Shown: positions 63,478 to 64,000 of the stretch, in pieces
Numbering within the stretch: the stretch's first letter is position 1
Layout of the letters: the number at the start of each line of letters is the position of its first letter
Source of the DNA: an uncultured Flavobacteriaceae bacterium
GTDB lineage: Bacteria; Bacteroidota; Bacteroidia; Flavobacteriales; Flavobacteriaceae
Assembly: GCA_947501625.1 (NCBI GenBank)
Contig: CANMWN010000001.1
Location: forward strand, 879,319-943,318
Direction: 5' to 3'
Length of the DNA: 64,000 nucleotides
The notes under the pieces: model-generated
Databases searched by the model: none
The model's input: only the letters and a program-made list of their open reading frames with translations
Told to the model about the DNA's origin: nothing
Position numbers and translations under genes: made by a program

Positions 63478-64000
63478 TTATTTTATAAATGTGTTTAAAG
63501 CAGTTTCAAGAGCAGTTTTATTGTTGATAACATCAAGCATAGCTTGTAAGTACTCTTGTTGTGCATTGTAAAGTTGTATTTGTGCTTGTCTTAATTCGAA
63601 ACTAGAAGTTATACCTTCAAAAAATTTTGTTTGATTCTTTAATTCTATTCTTTCTGCCAAGTTTAAATTTTGTTTTTTGTTTTCATAATCTTCAATAGAA
63701 AATTGATAATCACTTTTAGCTTTTGCAACTTGTAGTTTCAATTGTTGTTCAGTTTCTGATAAAAGATCTTCTGATTTTTCAAGATTTATTTTTGCTCTTT
63801 GAGTACTTGCATTTCTACCGCCTGAACTAAAGATAGGGATATTCATACTGACGCCAAGTAAAGAGGATCCAAACCATTTTTGGGAACTATTGGTAAATGT
63901 GAAAGAATCACTATTTGCAGTATAACCTCCATTAAGAAAAGCATTTAATGTTGGTAAAGCCTTACTTTTTTCAAGTTTTAATAATAACTCTTTAGAACGC
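63478..64000 (-). CDS. TolC family outer-membrane efflux protein (partial)
   Basis: The C-terminal about 174 residues are visible; the gene continues past the window end. The last codons include NIPIFSSGGRNAST, then helical coils ending FELRQAQIQLYNAQQEYLQA and MLDVINNKTALETALNTFIK, typical of TolC. It is the first gene of the operon on the minus strand, upstream of the adaptor. An internal ATG at 63846 is not the start, since the frame is open to the edge and encodes RSKELLLKLEKSKALPTLNA. Confidence 0.9.
   Translation of the reverse strand, partial: RSKELLLKLEKSKALPTLNAFLNGGYTANSDSFTFTNSSQKWFGSSLLGVSMNIPIFSSGGRNASTQRAKINLEKSEDLLSETEQQLKLQVAKAKSDYQFSIEDYENKKQNLNLAERIELKNQTKFFEGITSSFELRQAQIQLYNAQQEYLQAMLDVINNKTALETALNTFIK

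Overview
The window is AT-rich, densely coded DNA typical of a free-living, probably marine member of the Flavobacteriia (Bacteroidota). Evidence: promoter-like TAnnTTTG (-7) and TTG (-33) elements, a type IX secretion C-terminal sorting domain (PNP motif), many lipoproteins with short SC-type lipoboxes, a Bacteroidota-specific DUF3098 gene in an ftsX-uppP-truB operon, and a run of Bacteroidota-only conserved hypotheticals. It looks like ordinary chromosome. I saw no phage genes, insertion sequences, CRISPR arrays or rRNA; one tRNA (Asn) is present. The genus cannot be told from this sequence alone.

Layout. 0-5 kb: a tight operon of yicC, gmk and nadD, then a LytM-type peptidase, a GH3-family protein and a MOSC protein. 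5-9 kb: mscL, then alr and tdk, a coiled hypothetical, a glycosyltransferase-like protein and an ArsC/Spx-like protein. 9-19 kb: a DinB-like protein, a Na+/H+ antiporter, a trans-sulfuration enzyme, an outer-membrane protein, an Ig-like lipoprotein, a ComF protein, a methyltransferase, a coiled-coil membrane protein and glycyl-tRNA synthetase. 18.6-25.7 kb: envelope genes, namely two small beta-barrel paralogues, a 1127-residue putative outer-membrane protein, and a cytochrome c / YceI / OB-fold / DUF5777 operon. 25.7-30 kb: ogt, tatD, a retropepsin-like protease, and an ECF sigma / putative anti-sigma / outer-membrane protein unit.

30-32 kb holds the most unusual locus, boxed between two strong terminators. 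It is a two-gene module encoding a PIN nuclease-GNAT acetyltransferase-PUA/EVE-like fusion and a separate ASCH-domain protein. 32-36 kb is sucAB (2-oxoglutarate dehydrogenase E1 and E2), then tRNA-Asn with a textbook promoter and terminator. 36-47 kb holds small hypotheticals, a compact candidate small RNA at about 38.32-38.39 kb, lepA, a T9SS-exported protein, a PD40 lipoprotein, an M28-PDZ peptidase, a lipoprotein with an apparent frameshift in its signal peptide, dusB, a LolC/E-type permease and rbfA.

47-50 kb is a signalling operon (lipoprotein, multi-pass membrane protein, sensor-less histidine kinase, LuxR-type response regulator). It is preceded by three perfectly phased 23-bp repeats, each built on a G4-T5-C4 inverted repeat, and then by a second candidate small RNA or attenuator in front of methylmalonyl-CoA epimerase. 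50.6-58.7 kb: ftsX-DUF3098-uppP-truB, hypotheticals, an M13 peptidase, a JmjC-like cupin protein and recX. 58.8-64 kb: a three-gene RND efflux operon whose TolC gene runs off the window end.

The two best places to look for undescribed biology are the PIN-GNAT-PUA/ASCH module and the repeat array upstream of the two-component operon. The sRNA-like transcription unit at 38.3 kb is next.
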